This document shows, in pieces, positions 1 to 11,168 of a DNA stretch of 64,000 bases. A program made the position numbers and the translations under genes. Source of the stretch: Lingula anatina (taxonomy: Eukaryota > Brachiopoda > Lingulata > Lingulida > Lingulidae). The notes below the pieces were generated by a model that was not told the DNA's origin, did no database searches, and saw only the letters and a program-made list of their open reading frames with translations. The stretch lies in contig NW_019775613.1 of the NCBI RefSeq assembly GCF_001039355.2, positions 708,018 through 772,017 on the forward strand, written 5' to 3'. Every line of letters starts with the position of its first letter. Position 1 is the stretch's first letter.

Positions 1-1582
1 TTGAAACGAGTTGGACGCACTTTATACTTAGCTCAATAATTTTAAATAGACACTAAGCGCTGAGCAATTTTTCTTTTAATATCATGAAATTTCTATATGC
101 AATATCGGCGGTAATGGATGTTGTTTTATGTGCCTATAACTTCTACTTGATATATTTGACAACTGGGTTCAACATTTGGGTTCTATAAAAGTGATTTCGC
201 CGAACGGTTCAAATGGGGCATAGAACAAACGTTTTGGGACTGGGCTTACGCCTATTTTTAACCGTTAAGTGATGGAATTTTCAATTTATAATTAAAATTA
301 TAATTAAAATTATTTAAACCAAAAACTGAAAATTGGAGAATTAACAAATAGCCCTTGCTTTTGCGTATACATACCTGTATATCTCATTTATTGAAACATA
401 CATGTAAACTACATATATACATAGCATTATAAGAAAGAAAAATATTTTCCTATTTTTAGCTGTATAAACCACAGAATGTTTATTTTGAGATCAACAAAAA
501 TAAAATGTAGGCTAGTATTATCCTTTTGTTATTTACTTTAACATCTTGACCCAGGTCTGCGAAACGGTGCGGCACAGTGGCACGTGGTCAGTTTGCCGAA
601 AAACAAAACTAATGCCTTCCGCCGGTCACCAAGTGTACATAATGTACGAGTACAGAATATACATCACATCTTAAATATAATGTTGACAATAACTGTCACT
701 CATCACTAATCGTAAAAATAAGCAGAAGATAACACCCACTGTTGTCAATATTTTAATTAATATACAGTAACATTTCTTATTTTATTTGACCTATATTTTA
801 GCAGACAGGCTACAGACTGCGTGTCCTATAGTCATCACCGGTCTGTTATAAATATAGTGACCCTATTTTCCATAAACAGGGTACATACGTCATGATCTAT
901 TTATAGTGAGAATAATCAAAACATGTCACGAAAACATGCTTGCTTACGTTTGTTAGTTTTATAACACCAATTATTTTCAAAATTAAAATAACAATGAACG
1001 TGGCACAATATTCATCTAAGGAGTGGGAGGATAAAAGAATTCTCGCTACCTACGGTAAACGCAAAATAAAAACGAGAACAACTTTGCTGAAATTTGCATG
1101 GCACAGGGATGCCAAAATTGTTTTGTCTTGTCAACTTTAGCCAGGTGCACTGTTGTTGGGTTTATCGGAAAAAGGGGGGAGGGAGAAGAAGGTTTCCCCC
1201 GAATGTAAGGTTGCCAACAGTGCCCCACCCCCCCCTCCCCCACCACCACCTTATTTTATCCACAAAGTGCTTTAGTGAAACTAATAGAATAAAACTAACT
1301 TAATAGAATAAAATCTATTGTGATATTGCAGATATTCTACAGAAGAGGTTCAAAGACAAATAAAAAATAAATAAAAAAAAATTAGTCACAGTTTCTATAA
1401 CACTTAATAGCGGTGTTTCTAAAAATAAGAAAAAGGCACGGAATATAATTTAGCCAAAATTGAGGTTTGTTTACTTTGTTTTTATCTCAGGTACAAAATA
1501 GCAATACAGGGATCGCATCATAACATGCCTGGCCCAGCATCGTGTCATAGAGGTATTAAGTAAATGTAGTAAATAAAATTTA
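1..1582. other. Intergenic, no gene recognised
   Basis: AT-rich sequence without a supportable exon. Short open frames near 940-1300 have no family resemblance, no flanking splice signals and low-complexity composition around the C-rich tract at 1220-1245. It simply precedes the first promoter. Confidence 0.6.
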
Positions 1583-1810
1583 GCTGGACAGTGGACTGTC
1601 CGGAAGTCGTTTACCACGCACTGATGACTTACGCAGATTGTAGCCATGGCAATTTAGGCCATCCTTTACCACAAGACGTGAGAGCGGCGAAACTGCATCC
1701 TTGACCAGAGAGTATAAATGGACAGCGCCGCTAAACCCAGCATCAAACACTGAAAGAAGCGAAGAAGAGAAGAACAATAGTGAGCATATATAAATTTTGA
1801 GAGAATACAG
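1583..1810 (+). promoter_or_regulatory. Promoter and untranslated leader exon of family copy 1
   Basis: A TATAAA box sits at 1713-1718 inside AGAGTATAAATGGACA. The leader exon starts roughly 25-30 nt later and ends at 1810 with the donor ACAG|GTAAGC. About 130 nt upstream of the TATA box is the block CTGGACAGTGGACTGTCCGG, related to CTGGACATTGG..CCGGAA upstream of copies 2 and 3 and of the orphan promoter. AAGACGTGAG also recurs, as GACGTGAGTAATGCC at the orphan promoter and a relative at copy 3. The purine-rich leader GAAGAAGAGAAGAAC resembles the other leaders. The transcription start is inferred from spacing only. Confidence 0.7.
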
Positions 1811-2287
1811 GTAAGCAAACATTTTTTCATTTATTTTTTTTGTGACTGTCATATTTTGGGCATACTGTAGTTTACTTGGTTATAGTAAGGCTTCTATGAT
1901 AAGCTAAATGAAAGAAGCTATCGTTTTCGTAATTTGGTATGTCATATCCAAAACAATATTCTTACAACAGGCCCACGTTGGATACATTTGCCCTAAGGAT
2001 AACATATGTATTTGCTGGTGTCTTGGACATACCAAATTGATTGCTTCGTTCTAGCTCCTATATTTCATTTGTAAATATATTTTGCCTGTACAGAATTTAT
2101 TGTTAGCGTAATTTTGGGGGTCTTTGCAGCATCTGCGTGATAAAAAAACAACAAAATATGAGCTGCTTCACTACAGCAACATTCTGAATATCAACGATAA
2201 TCTTTATATCTCACATAGCAAATTTCATGATTTCATACATGTACATATACATTCTGACATTTATGGAATATTTGCTTACAGAATATC

Positions 2288-5200
2288 ATGGTCCGCCTGT
2301 CAAAGACCACGAAGCTGTATGTTTGGGCCGTGATGACAGCTTTGCTGTTGGTGCAGAATTTCCATCCAGGTGAGTGAATGCCATATATATATAAAGAAAC
2401 CTACTTCAGTCAAAATATTCGACGTTTTAAGGCTTTTGTGCCTGTGGGTCTTTTACAATCCTAGTTTAGTATTACCCGATTAGGCCACATTGATCGAAAA
2501 ATTAAGTTTTAAGTTTCAAAGAATAAATGGACAAAGCTAATACTTCTCCTTTATTTCAGTCATAGGATACGCCATCAGAGTACAGCGAAGAGAGGCTAAT
2601 GATGACGCGCAGTTATTGGAACATAACGAAGCTGACGAATCAAATCACCGCATCCAAAAGAGATGTACGTATTTTTAGATTATGCACATACATTGTACAG
2701 TGAACGTGCTAATTGGCGATTTTAAATTTTGTATTTTAATTGTATTTTAATTTGCAACCGTTTTATCTTCATCTTTCGGAACGTATTAAACGGGTTTTTT
2801 AAAAATCTGTCAGTACATGAAACTTGTAGCATTGCTTTAGTTGATCTAGCATAGTTATTGAGTTTTAAGTGATATGATTTTCCCTTTTAGCCGTTGTTGG
2901 AGCTGGTCTGAAATTCGTATTAAAAAATTTCTGGGATGATTTGCTGTGTCTAGGAGCGCACTTAACGACCCTAACAAACTGCAACAGTTTGTCACCTGGA
3001 GCTTGCCAAAGGTAGGTTTGCGTCCTACTTGGTATGACTATGATACATTGTATTACCAGTTGTGGTCGTCTGCTATACAAATGCAGTAAATCTTTCGATA
3101 AAATGCAGTATCTGTTTTCTCCTTACTTATCAGTATTGAAGGAGAGGTCAAAGACATGGCCATGGTAGAATTGACAGCTACGGTAGTACAATTAAGGGAT
3201 CATATACATTAACGTTGGGTAGAAGTCCTACTGGACACGAATTTAAAAGAACTAACAGGTCGTCCTAGAAAAGTTAACAATCTGTACCAAGCCATATAAA
3301 ATTGCACATTTACGGATATCCTCTGAATATCTCATAATCATCATCGCTTAGGAATGTGCATAGGTCTTTTAAAATGTGATATTTAAATAATTAATCATTT
3401 GATTGTTGGCATTAATGTGTAAGACAAACGGAATTCGAGATTTTAACAGAAAACGAAGCTGTGAAAGGAAAAAATTAACCCCTTTGCATACTCGCACTCT
3501 CATCAAAGCCGCCAAACCTTCAACCATATAGTTGTAAAGGTAGCCATGAACCTCCGCAAACTGTAAAATGGACTTCCAATAGAACTTTATAAAATGATAA
3601 TTCACATTGTGACCGATCTCTTTGCTAATATGCAAACACTATCATGTAACTGTGGTCAAGTGGTAATCTACCCAGCGTGTATACACAAAAATGCTTTTCT
3701 ATACGGCCTATACAGAAACATTTTTAAAAAAAACTGTCGTTATGAAAAGTCACATTTCATAACATTTTCATACTTATTTACAATTGAATCATTTTCAGAC
3801 TAAAAGATTTAGAAACCAAACGCAGCGAAATTGAAAACCTTGTGAACGAGACACTGGAGACACAAGTTGAATGGGCAACATTGAATGCTACCAACGAAAA
3901 AGCCATTACTAATTTACAGCTAATTGAAAAAGACTTGGAACTGGTAACATCCAGCAACCTTCGTCTTATGGGCTTACTAAATTCAATCAGCGTCATAGAA
4001 GAAACAGACGATATTTACGACTCGGCCACCGATAATGTCACAGAGATCAGAGTACGTTTCCAGATTGAGATGGAAACCTACTTGAACGGAATCAAAGCAT
4101 CACTGTCATCTGTAGATTCCCAAATCGAATCTTTAAAACACCGCGACTACGTAATGTTTGCTCTCATGACAGCAGTCCCCCTTGTAGCTCTGCACACCAG
4201 CCACATTGTAACATCCGCCCGTCAAGCTGTTCTCACGAGAAGCCAGTCCTATCAAGTGGTAGATATCGTTGGTGGCAACGGCAAGATGAGACTCGCGTAT
4301 AACCCAGAAGGGCGACTCTACGTCGTGCAGGATTCTCCAGAATTGGGGAAACTGAAGGTTCTGCAGTCGCTCGATGACGCAGGGAATGTTGGACGGTTCT
4401 GGAAGTTCATGACGCCATCTGGACAGTCTGCCATGGTTTCCGAGTTCCTTGAAAGCTTTGACTTTGAGAGAGGCAAAAGAATTGCTTGGCTCCAGCAAAA
4501 TAACGCCGACTATCTGAACACACTGAAACAAAAGGGGTATATGAGTGCATTCCTGAGTAGAACAGATGGTCTTACAACAACAGAGTTAGATGACTTTGTA
4601 AAGAAAGCCGCAGTTTTAGATCAAGATAAGTTCTACAAGTACGATATCGATATCCCTGAAGCTGATCTTCCAAAGAATATGAAAGTAGGCCTAGACTTTC
4701 TGGACCCAAATGACATTGCTGCGGTCAATGCATACAAAAGACTGAAGGCTTATAACCCTGACCTGCTAGACAGTATGAATAAAGCTGGCACAACAGGTAA
4801 GAATTGGATAGATTGTTGGGAAACTGTTTATTAATTGGTTTGGATTATTTCGCTTTCCAGCAGTTAAATAAATTGAGAAGCATATGTCAGTTTTATTATT
4901 AATTGAAAACGATGTTTATCAGGGACGCCAGAACTACATAAACTTCCATATAAAATTACATATATTGTAACAAAATGGGTGGTGCTGTATAACTGCCAGA
5001 AAACAAACCTCTTTAAAACGTTTCAGGCCAACTGTTTGTTTCATGATTTTCCATTTGTAAAACTCTAAAAAACTCACACACCAATTAAACATCAAAATTC
5101 TATTTGTTATTGGTTTTAGGTAAATTCTTAGATAACTCCAAAGCACTCTCAGACGCTGAGTTCGACGCCTACGTCGCAAAGGTGAAAGCAGCAGCTCCCG

Positions 5201-6022
5201 AGTTACCCGACGGTAATCNAATCCAAGGTGAACGTGGAAGAGAAACGGGCAGAGCTAGATGCTCTTCTTGTGGAGGAGCAAGACCTCTATACAAAAGTCA
5301 AGAACAACACCGTCACCTTGTACAATCTCTTTAGTACCGTCGATAACACCATTGCAGACGACCCGAGTTGCCAGGACACCTTGTGTACATTCCTCCGTGA
5401 TGCTGCCGAAATCCAGGTTATCTCCGACTTCCTTGCTACGTGGAATAATGATACGGTCACCTCGAGTACAATTCTGGTTAGTCAATTGGATTTCATGGCG
5501 GCCCTGGAGTCCTCCAAGACAGAAATGCTTGACATATACAACTCCGCCACAGTCACCACCAACGTCATGAATTGGGTGACCGACGGTTTGACACTGGACA
5601 GGATGCTGGAAAACGCAGTCTCGCTGAATCTCGACGCCAGTCTTCCCGATCATTTCTCCGTCCTGATGATAATCAAGGTCGCTTTCCCGTCGCTCACTTC
5701 CTACGACGGAGTTCCACTCAGCTGTATTGACACTTCCATCACAACACAAACAGAACTTGAAGCGTTCTTGACCCAAGCAGCTCCTATAACTGGAGATGTT
5801 GTTGATGACATCAAAACTGGAAAACTTATTGACATTTCTCCAGATGGTATCGTCGGGATGATAGAAAGCAAAGTGAATTCCGGTGATCTCCCTGCAAACC
5901 CATGTAATGGCCAAGCTTGTACCAGTGATGATGTGCTGAAGGTGATTGCCGCAGAGTATCCCGATGAAACAGAGTATTATGGGATAGCCTTGGCAGCATT
6001 CAAAAACACTGCCACTTGTTAG
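2288..6022 (+). CDS. Secreted helix-rich family protein, copy 1 (interrupted by an assembly gap)
   Basis: Five coding exons: 2282-2369 (ATG at 2288), 2560-2664, 2891-3011, 3799-4796 and 5120-6022. Intron phases are 1, 1, 2 and 1, all GT-AG. Exon 1 encodes a signal peptide beginning MVRLSKTTKLYVWAVM. The second exon is a propeptide with QRR near its start and QKR at its end. The third begins SVVGAGLKF and carries three cysteines. The 998-nt fourth exon is helix-rich with N-glycosylation sequons and a hydrophobic segment (YVMFALMTAVPLVAL). The last exon encodes a coiled-coil-like region, paired cysteines and a terminal ATC-stop. At 5219 an N replaces about 245 nt present in the sister copies, removing the second hydrophobic segment and shifting frame. 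The downstream frame is intact, so I read this as an assembly gap and not a pseudogene. AATAAA lies at 6469-6474. Function unknown. Confidence 0.8.
5219..5219. other. Single-N assembly gap inside the last exon of copy 1
   Basis: Left of the N the frame encodes the conserved ..APELPDGN. Right of it the protein resumes about 82-83 codons further on, at the equivalent of SKVSVEEK in copy 5. Copies 4 and 5 have a last exon of 1148 nt, whereas this one is 903 nt. The 245-nt difference also explains the frame mismatch between the two sides. Confidence 0.85.
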
Positions 6023-7891
6023 AGGCTCATTGTTGAATCCATGTCCCAAGTATAAGAGTTTTAAAAGCGGATATGCCATTTAATAATAATCTGTGATCTA
6101 TTAGTGTCATTTACTGTGCATAAAATATCGAGAGAGCTCAATACACATGTTTAGAAACTCACTTTCCGAATTTTTTAAACTAATATATCGAGTTTATTTG
6201 TGAAAATGTTTCTTTGGCGACTGAAATGTAACCCACTTCTGAGGTATTAATGTTTTTCATATAGGATTTATTGTTTACAGAAGCTCAGATACACATAGAA
6301 CCAAAGGTGCCGTTTTTATTCTGGTTCTTTTATTATAGTTATATTATAAAGTTATAATATTTTGTAATTCTTCCAATCTAAAACGTGTCCCGATATTTTA
6401 TGCTTAAAGGATATTTATTGATAGTTTTTGTACAGGAACCGGTGTTGATTGCAATTTTTCAGGGAAAAAATAAATGTTAAATTATTTTAAAAGTAATTTT
6501 CTTCTATTTGTTATTCTTATTAATGAGAAACACTGATCAGAAATATGTTCATTCTAAAGGAAAGATGCGCTTGTTATTACAACAAAACATTTGACTTTAT
6601 GTGCAACTGGTGGAGCACTCTCAGAGTCAGGGCCTGTTGACTATTTTGATTGTGTATTTTAATGTGTGAAATTCTGTCTTTTGATCTTGAGTAAATTCTT
6701 CAAGAAAACAGAAAAGTGAAAATGGCGTTTAAGATTTTGTTGCGAATCCTCTTTTTTTTAAATCTCTGATAACAGAAAGTGATAAATGTAGTTTTTTTTC
6801 AATCAGTGTACATTTTAAAAGTCATGCCTTGCTAGTATGGGGACGCAGTAACGAATTTTTAGCCTATTTGGCAATGAAAGTTTTAAAAATAACAACCCTT
6901 AATTTCGATAATATTCGCACGTTATTACCATTAACAAGAATAAGACTGCAATAAAGGGGCATTACGAGATGCACGTTAATTTTACTGATACATTTTGTCC
7001 TCAATCGCAACTATATATTTTTTTACAATGTCTTGTAAAGAATTCGAAAGTTTTTCAAATTATACTTTCTATGAGAACTCAGTTTTGCCGTGTTTCGTGT
7101 AACACATTTGTCAGCTTCCTGTTTCCATATATTCTTACTTATAATGGATAAAACTAATAACTGAGGATTATTAATGGCTAAAATATTACAAAAAATCAAG
7201 CAACTAAAAATGATGATTTGGTTTTTCAATTTTTAAAAATCCGGTGACACCATGGATATAGATGTAAGCTATTTATTTATTTGAAATAAACATTTAAAAT
7301 TTATTCTGAGATGTTAGACACCGCTCTCGCTTCCTGATTATGACAAGTTGCAGGTTCTCTACTTAATCAAAAAAGAAGTAGATCGCTTGGAAAATGTGAG
7401 ATGGTTCTTTGAGCGACAATAACGAATGTTTAAAATTTAGTCCGTTTATGTTTTTTTTTGCGTTAGAACAGCTAAATCAATTATTATTTTTATAATTTAA
7501 CTTGCTAAACTGATTTTCAATAAGTTCCACTAGGACAAATTATTTTTTCACTTGCTTTTAATAAAATAAAAAATGTGAAATGGACCTATTTACTGAGAAT
7601 GAGTGCGTGTGCACAAGAATCTTTGGATGGACATTATGTAAATCTAATTAGCCTATAGAGGTAGACAAGTTAACTGAATTCCGCTACAGAATGTCATCAG
7701 AATGATACCCAACTGGCATCAGCATGTACTCTTTAAAAGTCTCTTAGGGTGTGCGTCCACGGCGTACTGATCGGCGCGGACTGCCTTCTTAATTTCACTG
7801 GTCGATTTTTTTTAAAAATTATTTTACGTATCAAACATTTGATTCAATTAATTATCTTCTGATCAAAGACAGAGCAAATGCGGTTTGAAGC
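6023..7891. other. Intergenic, 3' flank of copy 1
   Basis: A very AT-rich stretch following copy 1, with several polyadenylation-like hexamers (AATAAA at 6469-6474 is the clearest). No exon, RNA gene or recognisable element is seen. Open frames here are short and A/T-driven. Confidence 0.6.
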
Positions 7892-7913
7892 ATTTCGTGA
7901 CAAAACACGAAAT
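7892..7913 (-). terminator. Pol III terminator with small hairpin behind the tRNA
   Basis: Downstream of the tRNA on the - strand is ATTTCGTG TTTTGT CACGAAAT: an 8-bp perfect inverted repeat whose loop contains the run of four T expected for RNA polymerase III termination (plus-strand AAAA at 7902-7905). Confidence 0.6.
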
Positions 7914-7914
7914 C

Positions 7915-7986
7915 TAGCAGAGCTAGGTTTCGATCCTAGGACCTCGGGGTTATGGGCCCCGCACGCTTCCACTGCGCCACTCTGCT
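7915..7986 (-). tRNA. Initiator tRNA-Met (CAT anticodon)
   Basis: The - strand reads AGCAGAGTGGCGCAGTGGAA and continues through a complete 72-nt cloverleaf. The acceptor stem is AGCAGAG paired with CTCTGCT and a discriminator A. The anticodon arm is CGGGG-CCCATAA-CCCCG with anticodon CAT, and the T arm is CTAGG-ATCGAAA-CCTAG. The ATCGAAA T loop, the AGCAGAG acceptor and the three G:C pairs next to the anticodon loop are hallmarks of eukaryotic initiator tRNA, distinct from elongator Met. All stems pair perfectly, so the gene appears functional. It has no intron. A four-T terminator follows immediately. It stands alone between two unrelated protein genes. Confidence 0.93.
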
Positions 7987-9211
7987 GTGATAACATAATA
8001 TTTATTTTGCAATCAACAGTATTTCCTATGTCTTTCGTTTTAAAAATTTTATCAACTATTTAATAAAATTATTTCTTTCTGAAGCACTGAAAACAGTTTA
8101 TTTCAAAATAAAAAGTGTGTATGTGTGTGTGTGTGTCGGGGTGGAAGAGGTAAGCCTACTGATTCTATGTGCAGTACCTTGGAGGTCGCGCAGGGAAATC
8201 TCCCTCTTTGTCAGGTTGTCAGGTACATGTATGCCATCACTTCTACCACCTTCTTCATCTTTTGTTACAGAGCTAACATATTTATGTTTTTCTTTCTACT
8301 TTTATCGGAAGGTGTAAGGCCTACAATTTGGTTCGCACCTTAATCTTTGCTTATTTCATAACTGTCTTTTATTTTGTTATTATATATAGAGGAGTGATTA
8401 TATATTTGTTTCAGGAAATTACACTGTATCTCCGGTAAAAAACTCTGTACCTGTAGCAGAGTATTTGGTTTCCTTACCAGCTTAAATTTGTAGATATTTT
8501 CAGTAATTGAAAGTGTCAGTTTTGATGGCTCTTTATAGTGGATGACGACAAGGAAGTCCAAACAACGGCGATCTAAAGATAATGATACCGTGACGTCTGC
8601 AGTGCTATATCTGACGTAACACTTCCCGTCTGATAATGCTGAGATAATAGGGTTTTCACTCATTTACTGTCATTTCACTTTGCTTTGCTCCCTTCACCTC
8701 AGGCTATTAGCAACGCACCTTGACAATGGAGTCTTGATTTACTGGTAGTTGTGGGCCTGTTTTCGCCGTGTGCAAGTAGAAAAACTCATTAAAATGCATA
8801 ACAGGCTATTAGCAACGGACCTTGACAATGGAGTCTTGGTTTACTTTTTAAAAAACTTTTTAAAATACATAATTAAAGTTAAGGTTAAAATTTTCAATTT
8901 ATTCAACGTGAGGTATGTTGTGATTATTACAAACACACTAAAACCTTTAAATATCTTAAAACGTTTCACTCGTTAAGAAATCTTGGATTTAAACCATTCT
9001 TCCCCTCTAGGTCTCATTAACACTGCTTGAACTTCCGTATCACAACAAAGGTATATACATTACTTGTACTGTACATTGTACCCCTGTAATTTAGTTTCGG
9101 TGTGACCTGTATCGTTGCCCGCCCCCCTTTCTTTTGTACAGGTGAGATTCGGTAATATCGTGTCAATTGGTCAGCAGGGGGCCGGGATATCCTCATACCT
9201 GCACCTTTTTA
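7987..9211. other. Intergenic, GT microsatellite and no gene
   Basis: Contains a short GT-rich tract (about 8115-8137) and the direct repeat listed separately. No exon is supportable. The open frame at 8340-8663 on the - strand has no family resemblance. Confidence 0.55.
8701..8846 (+). repeat. Direct repeat of about 43 nt, period 102
   Basis: AGGCTATTAGCAACGCACCT at 8701 recurs as AGGCTATTAGCAACGGACCT at 8803. The match continues through TTGACAATGGAGTCTTG to about 8743 and 8845, with only two mismatches. The intervening DNA is unrelated, so this is a local duplication. Confidence 0.8.
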
Positions 9212-9393
9212 CTGGACATTGGTTGACCGGAACTCGGGTGACGCGGTCGGATAGCCAAGTCATGAGTCATGCCAAACAATAGGAGTGACCAAGTAGTATA
9301 TAATTGGACTGGACACTCTGGGGGAGCAACAGAATATTGACCAAAGTAAAGAAGAATAGACAGATACTGGACACCACCACTTGGAGAAAACAG
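9212..9393 (+). promoter_or_regulatory. Promoter and untranslated leader exon of family copy 2
   Basis: TATATAA lies at 9297-9303. The upstream block CTGGACATTGGTTGACCGGA begins at 9212, with the related TCATGAGTCATGCC closer to the TATA box. The leader contains ATTGACCAAAGTAAAGAAGA, nearly identical to the leader of copy 3, and ends at the donor ACAG|GTATGG (9393/9394). Intron 1 runs to 11162. Confidence 0.72.
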
Positions 9394-10746
9394 GTATGGA
9401 AACATTTATTTGTATTTTTTTGCAAAGTTTATTCGGTCATATTATGAACCATCTAAGGGGAAAGCAATATTCAAAACGTAGAAAATTTTCCCTCTGTTGA
9501 GGAGTCTTTTCTACTTTTGGACTTGCAGCCGATAAAGTTAACATGTTGACTAAAAAGCAACCAGCCTATTCCTATCTTATCCCTTTATTGAGCAGTACTT
9601 CTCGCTGTCTGTTTCTCAAGAAATTCCCATCTACTTTCTTGGAATTCTATACCCCCTGATAGCAGGAGGTTTTAAAATACTATACAAAATTAAATACGAT
9701 GATTTTGTAACAGACTAGTAGCGGATCCTGTGGTCAGAGTGCAGGGTAGGTTTTTTCCAGACACACGCCACGACACAGACACACGCGTTCCATCTTAATG
9801 TCATTCGTTAAAATACTTCTTGGAAAGATCCATAGGTGGACGCCGTACACACCTTAGGCCAGAAACAGATGCATACTGTACATGTACGTGTGTGTAATTT
9901 TTCCATCTTGTGCGCGTTTCTGAAGCATGGGAAGCTATTAAAACGGACGTGTTAAAGGACAATGTTCATGTAAAAATCCATTTCTCGAATTTTGAAGATT
10001 CAGCACTCAATCTATACACTAGAGGTATGTTTTAATCGATCCCCGCCATTTAAAAATTATAAAAACAATCTATTAATAGTAAAAAAGCGTTTTAGTAAAC
10101 CTCACCTCAATATGCATAAATGAAGCAACAGATCTGGGTCACGTGGTACTGTGACGACAATTGGGATAAAGGTCTATGAGACTCAACTGAGCTGCATGTG
10201 CAAACAGACAGAATGATTTTGGAAAGTTGTGTTGAACGGAGTTGAGCAATTTTCTTTATGCCTCAGTGTGTTGCCGTGGGATTCACCAAAATTGCAGCAC
10301 TCCTTGACTATCTTTCTTTATCTGTGACGGTCTTCCGTGACTAACTTGCTAACTTTGGTGACAATAGTTGCGATCCTCGCGATCTCGGTCACCTCAGGTG
10401 TTTTAGATCATATCAAAAGCTGATAGTCTTTTAGATACTGTCATCAGTTGGCAAGCTTACTAATTGCTGATGCATTTTTAAATTCATTGTAGTTGACCAA
10501 GAGCTCGTTAACAATAAAACCTGTTAATTATGCACCGCTGCAATTCCCAAGCCAGGTAATAACAGGTATGAAACTCGTCTTGGTGGGCTTTCATATTTTT
10601 CAATATATCTCATTTATTTCATGGGGTTATTTTATTGGTATTTGTAAATGACGTTAAATATCAATACTTAAACAATTAAGAGAGAACAGTTTCATTAGCT
10701 CTGTATGTATATATTCAAATTCTTGTTTTTCTTTTTATCAAGAGCT

Positions 10747-10813
10747 TGTAAAATATGTGGGTATTACCTCCAATATTGGNGTGATAGCGTGTACACCCAC
10801 ATATCATTTTACA
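10747..10813. repeat. Inverted repeat flanking an assembly N
   Basis: TGTAAAATATGTGGGT (10747-10762) is mirrored by ACCCACATATCATTTTACA (10795-10813). The single N at 10780 lies in the loop. It is inside intron 1 of copy 2. The arrangement suggests that a hairpin-forming element was collapsed in assembly, or that a small MITE remains. Confidence 0.65.
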
Positions 10814-11168
10814 GTATTTCTGTATAAGCTGTAGCAGTTATTGAGTACATGTTCATCTATTTTGGATCATTCAAGATATGCTCAACTATTAACTGAATGG
10901 GGACACTATGGTTTAAACTTAACTCTAAATCTGTTTAAATTATATTAACTGGAATACTATATCGCCTATTTTTTGCCCTTAAATTCTATTATGTACAAAT
11001 ATTCCTAGGGATTGCCTTCAAAGACATGAGGAGATATGAATTAGGAAACTTAACCGTCTTTATTTTCTCCAGCCGTTATCATGCCTGTCCCATATCACCA
11101 TGTATTTTAATGTATTTATATATGTGTATGTAAAATAAAATTTATTAAACATTTGCTTTCAGGCGATC

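Noticed and set aside
4133-4531. Open frame on the - strand opposite the fourth coding exon of copy 1, with equivalents at 12676-13035 and, on +, 42766-43092
   Set aside because: These mirror the conserved + coding sequence of the family in antisense and recur only because the sense exon is conserved. No splice or start context of their own.
3799-4834. Reading the large exons as separate intronless genes starting at internal GTG or ATG codons
   Set aside because: Every copy has matching donors and acceptors with consistent phases that join these exons to a signal-peptide exon, so they are internal exons.
5255-6079. Long - strand open frame (274 codons) opposite the last exon of copy 1
   Set aside because: It is antisense to a well-supported exon. 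Similar antisense frames in other copies are broken, and no domain is recognisable.
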